From an uncultured Clostridia bacterium (GTDB lineage Bacteria > Bacillota > Clostridia > Oscillospirales > Oscillospiraceae): 8,626 bases of DNA. Location: positions 1 to 8,626 of the forward strand of contig CAKNZJ010000132.1 of the NCBI GenBank assembly GCA_932222125.1, read 5' to 3'. The stretch's first letter is position 1. Every line of letters begins with the position of its first letter. Shown piece by piece: positions 5,390-8,626 of this stretch. The notes beneath the pieces are model-generated. The model was not told where the DNA came from. It made no database searches and worked only from the letters and a program-made list of their open reading frames with translations. The position numbers and the translations under genes were made by a program.

Positions 5390-6250
5390 CTACCGGTAGT
5401 CCTCATTGAGAAACATGGCCTTGACCGCTACCACCTCGTCGTGCTCCTCCTGGCTCACCTGGACGGAGGAGTTCAGGGCTTTCAGGTCCGCCTTGACCGT
5501 TTCCAGGGCCTGTTCGGGGGTATCGGCCCGACCCTCCTCCACGCAGCGCCCCATCCGCCGGAGGACGATGGGGTGGGCGTAGCGAGCCGGGAGGGGGAAG
5601 GGGGTGTAGTCCTGCAAAAACGCCTCCATAGCTTCCTTGGCCCGCTCCGCGCGGGACGGGATATCTTCTTCTCGTTTTTTCATTTTCCCGCCCCGGCGGG
5701 CGGAGAGGATGAGGTTCAGCTCCCTCAGCTGCCGGGCGGATTTGCTCAGCTCCAGATACAGGTCGGGCCGCTTCTCCAGAACGGCCTCCGCCGCCTTGAG
5801 CGCCTTCAGCGTGTCCAGGGCCTCCCCGGTCAGCTCCGGTTTGGGAGGCTGTTCCCGTACCCGCTCCTCCAGACGGACCTCCGCCACCGCGCTCACCTGT
5901 TTGATCTCCGGGCGGACCCGCTTCAGATAGGCCAGCAGCTGGTCCACCTGCTCCTCGTATTTGTAAGTGCACTGCTTCTCCCGGCCGCCGTCGTACTCCA
6001 CCACCAGATAGGGGATGGAGGCGAACACGCCCTTGTGGGAGTAGCCCCCCTTGCTCATGGCCACCCGCTTGAAGACCCGGGTGATCCCGCCGTAGGGCAG
6101 ATAGTACCGGCAACTGCGGTAGAAGCTGCTGAGATACAGGGCCTTTTCCCCCACCCCGCAGGGGCCGAAGCGCTTGCAGGATTTCCGGTCCGCAATCAGG
6201 ACGTCCTTATCCAGGGCCTCCCGGCCCAGCTGTACTGGTTTGAATAGCAT
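5390..6250 (-). CDS. Unrecognised 286-aa protein with coiled-coil middle
   Basis: I do not recognise a named family. Residues about 1-115 form a compact beta-rich part with conserved-looking features: a Cys pair (KSCKRFGPCG), CRYYLPYGGITRVFKRVAM, and FASIPYLVVEYDGG, which might be a PH-like sheet. Residues about 135-205 are Ala/Leu/Glu/Lys-rich helix, a probable coiled coil, ending in a basic GGKMKKREED stretch. The C-terminal part (about 225-286) has PARYAHPIVLRRM, a helix DTPEQALETVKADLKALN, and VKAMFLNEDYR. There is no signal peptide or membrane segment, so it is probably cytoplasmic. ATG 6250 follows the DUF3795 gene stop by ten bases; the nearest purine-rich site (AAAGGAAC) lies in the end of that gene at long spacing, so translation may be coupled. 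Base composition is G+C-rich, unlike the DUF3795 gene. Confidence 0.75.
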   Translation of the reverse strand: MLFKPVQLGREALDKDVLIADRKSCKRFGPCGVGEKALYLSSFYRSCRYYLPYGGITRVFKRVAMSKGGYSHKGVFASIPYLVVEYDGGREKQCTYKYEEQVDQLLAYLKRVRPEIKQVSAVAEVRLEERVREQPPKPELTGEALDTLKALKAAEAVLEKRPDLYLELSKSARQLRELNLILSARRGGKMKKREEDIPSRAERAKEAMEAFLQDYTPFPLPARYAHPIVLRRMGRCVEEGRADTPEQALETVKADLKALNSSVQVSQEEHDEVVAVKAMFLNEDYR

Positions 6251-6260
6251 GGATGATCGC

Positions 6261-6596
6261 CTAGTTCCTTTTCAGATTTTCCAGAGCTTCGGGGTTATTG
6301 GAGATAACCGCTCCAACAATTTGACAATTTTCCAGCTCCGGACAGTCACCGCAGGTCGCAACGCCCTTTTTCAGCGCACACTGGCGAATTTCACAGAGAC
6401 TGTCGCAAAATACCGTTTTCACTCCCTCAACGCGGCAGCCTTGACAGTTGATATGTTCAGGCAGAATGGGAGCTTGATTTAACTCAGCCCATAATTTTGC
6501 GGTTTTTTCACGCAACACTTGGTCATCGTGAATGGTCGCAAGATAGGCGTCGCATTTTTCACAGTTCAGTCCGCAATATGCAATCATGTCTTTCAC
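6261..6596 (-). CDS. DUF3795 family cysteine-rich protein
   Basis: This 111-aa protein opens with the DUF3795 signature IAYCGLNCEKCDAY, with Cys8, Cys12 and Cys15. It has eleven cysteines in all, in clusters C51/C54, C64/C68, C73, C82/C85 and C91 (for example CQGC and CGDC). The family is widespread in anaerobic Firmicutes and archaea and its function is not established; the Cys spacing suggests metal or Fe-S binding. The start is GTG 6596, nine bases after GGAGG; ATG 6587 is an alternative without that spacing. It is the first gene of a two-gene operon with the 286-aa protein, driven by the promoter at 6633-6661. Confidence 0.85.
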   Translation of the reverse strand: MKDMIAYCGLNCEKCDAYLATIHDDQVLREKTAKLWAELNQAPILPEHINCQGCRVEGVKTVFCDSLCEIRQCALKKGVATCGDCPELENCQIVGAVISNNPEALENLKRN

Positions 6597-6632
6597 AGCG
6601 AGATACCTCCAAAACGAAAATTAAACGAACTG

Positions 6633-6661
6633 ATTTTACCATGTCGGCCCCCAGGCGTCAA
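6633..6661 (-). promoter_or_regulatory. Promoter of the DUF3795 operon
   Basis: On the minus strand, TTGACG (6656-6661) and TAAAAT (6633-6638) are spaced by 17 bases, with TGG before the -10 (extended -10). The start would be around 6626, about 30 bases upstream of the GTG at 6596, with GGAGG in between. Confidence 0.7.
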
Positions 6662-6673
6662 GACAAGCAGAAT

Positions 6674-6704
6674 ACCAGCCGCTGTCGTACAGGCAGCGGC
6701 TGGT
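6674..6704 (-). terminator. Terminator hairpin after cstA
   Basis: ACCAGCCGCTG (6674-6684) and CAGCGGCTGGT (6694-6704) form an 11-bp perfect stem with a 9-base loop. It starts ten bases past the cstA stop. On the minus strand it is followed by ATTCTGCTT, a poor T run, so termination may be partial. On the plus strand GTTTTGG follows, but no plus-strand gene needs it. Confidence 0.6.
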
Positions 6705-6713
6705 GTTTTGGTG

Positions 6714-8201
6714 TTAGGCCTTGGCGGTCTGCTTCCTGGTGGCGTAGAGGAAGATACCCAGCAGGGCGGCGGCGAACACGATACCCACGGGGTAGGCCAG
6801 GGCGGTGTTGTAGGCCACCAGCTTGCGGGCGCCGTCCACCACCTCATGCTTGTTGAGCAGCTGGCCCAGGCACTCCTCGCCCAGGATGAAGTAGGTACAG
6901 GACACCGCGCTCATAAAGGTGGCGGGGACGGCGGTGATCCAGTAGTTCTTCTTCTGCTGGAACAGGTACATGCTGGCCGCCCAGAGGACGATCATGGCCA
7001 GGGTCTGGTTGGACCAGCTGAAGTACCTCCAGATGACATTGTAGTCGATCTTGCCCAGGGCGTTGCCGATGCCCAGGATGGCACCCGCGCCCAGCACGGG
7101 GACGCACAGTTTCAGGCGGTTGGCGTAGTTCTTCTGGTCGATCTTGAACCAGTCGGCCAGGGTGAGGCGTGCGGAGCGGAAGGCGGTGTCGCCGGAGGTG
7201 ATGGGGCAGGCGATGACGCCCAGCATGGCCAGCACCATACCGGCGGAGCCCATGGTCTTCTGGCAGATGTCGTAGACGGCGGTGGGGCCGCCGGCACCCA
7301 TGCCCAGCAGCTCGGCGCCGGTGTAGATGGAGCAGCCGGCGGCGGCCCAGATCAGGGCGATGATGCCCTCGGAGATCATGGCGCCGTAGAACACCATGTG
7401 GCCCTGGCGCTCAGACTTCATGCACCGGGCCATCAGCGGGGACTGAGTGGCGTGGAAGCCGGAGATGGCCCCGCAGGCCACGGTGATGAACATGAAGCTC
7501 CAGATGGGGGTGCCGGAGGGGTGCATGTTGTACAGGTGATCCCACAGCTCAGGGATGACGTAGTTGGAGTTGGTAATCACGCCGAAGGCCACGCCCACGG
7601 CCATAATGATCAGGCAGATGCCGAACACGGGGTAGATCTTGCCGATGACCTTGTCCACAGAGATGAAGGTGGCGATGAAGTAGTAGATCAGGATGAGAAT
7701 GAGCCAGAACATCTTGTTGGCCAGGATGCCGCCGGCGTTCTTGCACAGCAGCTGGAGCAGGCCGGCGGGGCCCACGGCAAAGACGGTGCCCACCATGATG
7801 AGCAGCACCACGCTGAACACCCGCATGACGTTCTTCATGCCGCCGCCCAGATAGATACCGGTGATCTCAGAGACGGACGCACCCTCGTTACGCTCAGAGA
7901 GCATCCCGGCGAAGTAGTCGTGGACGCCGCCGGCGAAGATGGTGCCGAAGGTGATCCACAGGAAGACGCTGGGGCCCCACAGGGAGCCGGACAGAGCGCC
8001 GAAGATGGGGCCCAGGCCGGCGATATTCAGCAACTGGACCAGGAACAGCTTCCACTGGGGCATGACCACGTAGTCCACCCCGTCGTTGATGCGGACGGCG
8101 GGGGTCTCCCGGTCATCCGGGCCGAAGGTGCTGTCAACCACTTTGCCGTAGACAAAGTAGCCGGCAATCAACAGGGCCAGACACACAAGAAAACTTACCA
8201 T
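6714..8201 (-). CDS. cstA: CstA-family carbon starvation protein (membrane transporter)
   Basis: This 495-aa polytopic membrane protein has about a dozen hydrophobic segments over its whole length. The N-terminal conserved block is clear: WKLFLVQLLNIAGLGPIFG, then WITFGTIFAGGVHDYFAGM and SERNEGASVSEI (about 50-110), matching the GP..G...AG.v.D...S.R..G.S..E pattern of CstA. Further family marks are ISGFHATQSP and CPITSGDTAFRSARL (about 245-340). E. coli CstA and BtsT, about 700 aa, take up pyruvate and have been linked to peptides; shorter forms near 500 aa such as this are usual in Firmicutes. The substrate here is not shown. ATG 8201 has GGGAGG at good spacing. It lies 66 bases after the VWA gene and ends at the hairpin 6674-6704, so it may be transcribed alone or by read-through. 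The start, hydrophobic pattern and length all look intact. Confidence 0.9.
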   Translation of the reverse strand: MVSFLVCLALLIAGYFVYGKVVDSTFGPDDRETPAVRINDGVDYVVMPQWKLFLVQLLNIAGLGPIFGALSGSLWGPSVFLWITFGTIFAGGVHDYFAGMLSERNEGASVSEITGIYLGGGMKNVMRVFSVVLLIMVGTVFAVGPAGLLQLLCKNAGGILANKMFWLILILIYYFIATFISVDKVIGKIYPVFGICLIIMAVGVAFGVITNSNYVIPELWDHLYNMHPSGTPIWSFMFITVACGAISGFHATQSPLMARCMKSERQGHMVFYGAMISEGIIALIWAAAGCSIYTGAELLGMGAGGPTAVYDICQKTMGSAGMVLAMLGVIACPITSGDTAFRSARLTLADWFKIDQKNYANRLKLCVPVLGAGAILGIGNALGKIDYNVIWRYFSWSNQTLAMIVLWAASMYLFQQKKNYWITAVPATFMSAVSCTYFILGEECLGQLLNKHEVVDGARKLVAYNTALAYPVGIVFAAALLGIFLYATRKQTAKA

Positions 8202-8267
8202 AAATATACCTCCCTTATATTTCAGCCCGCCGCGTATGGTGCGCGGCCGGACCGTTTAACAAAGTTT

Positions 8268-8626
8268 TTACTCCAACTCCCATATCTCCGCCTGAATCAG
8301 CGCCCCCGCAGCGGCGGCCAACTGGTCCATGGACCGGATGTGGGCCAGGCTCTTTCCGTAGATGGTCTCCGCCGCCGGGACATTCAGGCTTGGCCCCATG
8401 AACACCGCCCCCACCCGGATGCCTTGCTTTCGCAGAGCCCGGACCTCCCGGGCGGCGTCCTCCACCGCCGGGGCGTCGGCATAGTCCCGGCCGAAGGGGT
8501 ACTTCCCGCCGGGGGAAATGCGGCGGCTGTCGTTGGGGCTGGTGTCGGTGAGGAGCAGAAAAAGCCGTCTTTGCTCTGGGGGGACCTCCAGCAGTTCTCC
8601 CGCCGCCCGGAGGACCAGGCCATCCC
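8268..8626 (-). CDS. VWA-domain protein, C-terminal part (NorD/CobT-like), partial
   Basis: The frame is open from the window edge to TAA 8270-8268, giving 118 residues of the C-terminus. DGLVLRAAGELL followed by RRLFLLLTDTSPND matches the von Willebrand A fold as found in CobT and NorD proteins (DGLALR..., RRLLIVLSDG.PND). The Asp of LTDTSPND is the usual third metal-site position, here followed by Thr rather than Gly. Next come a Gly/Pro-rich loop (PGGKYPFGRDY), a helix AVEDAAREVRALRKQGI and the strand RVGAVFMG. CobT/NorD-type VWA proteins usually work with a MoxR-type AAA+ ATPase to activate or load a metal into an enzyme; such a partner would lie beyond 8626. The N-terminus, and so the full class, is not visible. 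Confidence 0.8.
   Translation of the reverse strand, partial: DGLVLRAAGELLEVPPEQRRLFLLLTDTSPNDSRRISPGGKYPFGRDYADAPAVEDAAREVRALRKQGIRVGAVFMGPSLNVPAAETIYGKSLAHIRSMDQLAAAAGALIQAEIWELE

Noticed and set aside
5403..6247. Long ORFs on both strands overlapping the 286-aa gene
   Set aside because: Their Gly/Pro/Arg-rich translations are typical of shadows in G+C-rich coding DNA; the chosen frame has varied composition and conserved-looking blocks.
8229..8247. GCCGCG/CGCGGC hairpin between the VWA gene and cstA as a terminator
   Set aside because: The 6-bp stem has no T run on the minus strand, so separate termination of the VWA gene is not supported.

Overview
The window looks like a Firmicutes chromosome, probably a gut clostridium of the Oscillospiraceae/Flavonifractor kind. 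The grounds are strong AGGAGG-type ribosome binding sites, GTG and TTG starts, G+C-rich backbone genes (CstA, VWA protein) and the families present. The genus is inferred, not shown.

Positions 1-4315 carry a compact integrated mobile module. On the minus strand a tyrosine recombinase (138-1334) sits 16 bases downstream of an XRE-type repressor (1351-1893). A 213-base divergent control region follows, with an extended -10 promoter firing left and a near-consensus promoter firing right. A 15-base operator-like palindrome lies inside the rightward promoter. Rightward come two small excisionase-like HTH genes (2107-2280, 2327-2557), a possible 35-codon ORF, an unrecognised 361-aa protein with a likely N-terminal winged helix (2686-3771) and an overlapping 193-aa protein (3734-4315). 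I read the last as a RusA-like Holliday-junction-resolvase fold with part of its active site replaced. No relaxase, coupling protein, replication initiator or phage structural gene is visible.

Positions 4316-4764 contain no convincing intact gene. They hold a start-stop overlapped, interrupted reading frame, a 44-base hairpin with two tandem G.A mismatch pairs, a perfect 23-bp inverted repeat with a 4-base loop, and a scrap of a second RusA-like gene. The right end of the element probably lies in or near this stretch, but I could not identify an att duplication.

Positions 4765-5320 are a D-2-hydroxyacid dehydrogenase remnant on the minus strand. It has lost its N-terminal half and carries a one-base frameshift. 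A strong promoter and a palindromic sequence sit at its truncated edge.

Positions 5390-8626 are ordinary backbone, all minus strand. A DUF3795 cysteine-rich protein (6261-6596) is followed by a 286-aa unrecognised protein (5390-6250) in a two-gene operon with a clear promoter. A CstA-family carbon starvation/pyruvate-type transporter (6714-8201) comes next, and then the C-terminal part of a VWA-domain protein (8268 to the window edge).

The repressor probably holds the rightward promoter off. On derepression the Xis-like proteins would act with the integrase to excise the element, while the downstream pair is cargo or DNA-processing of unknown role. The backbone genes show no functional link to the element.
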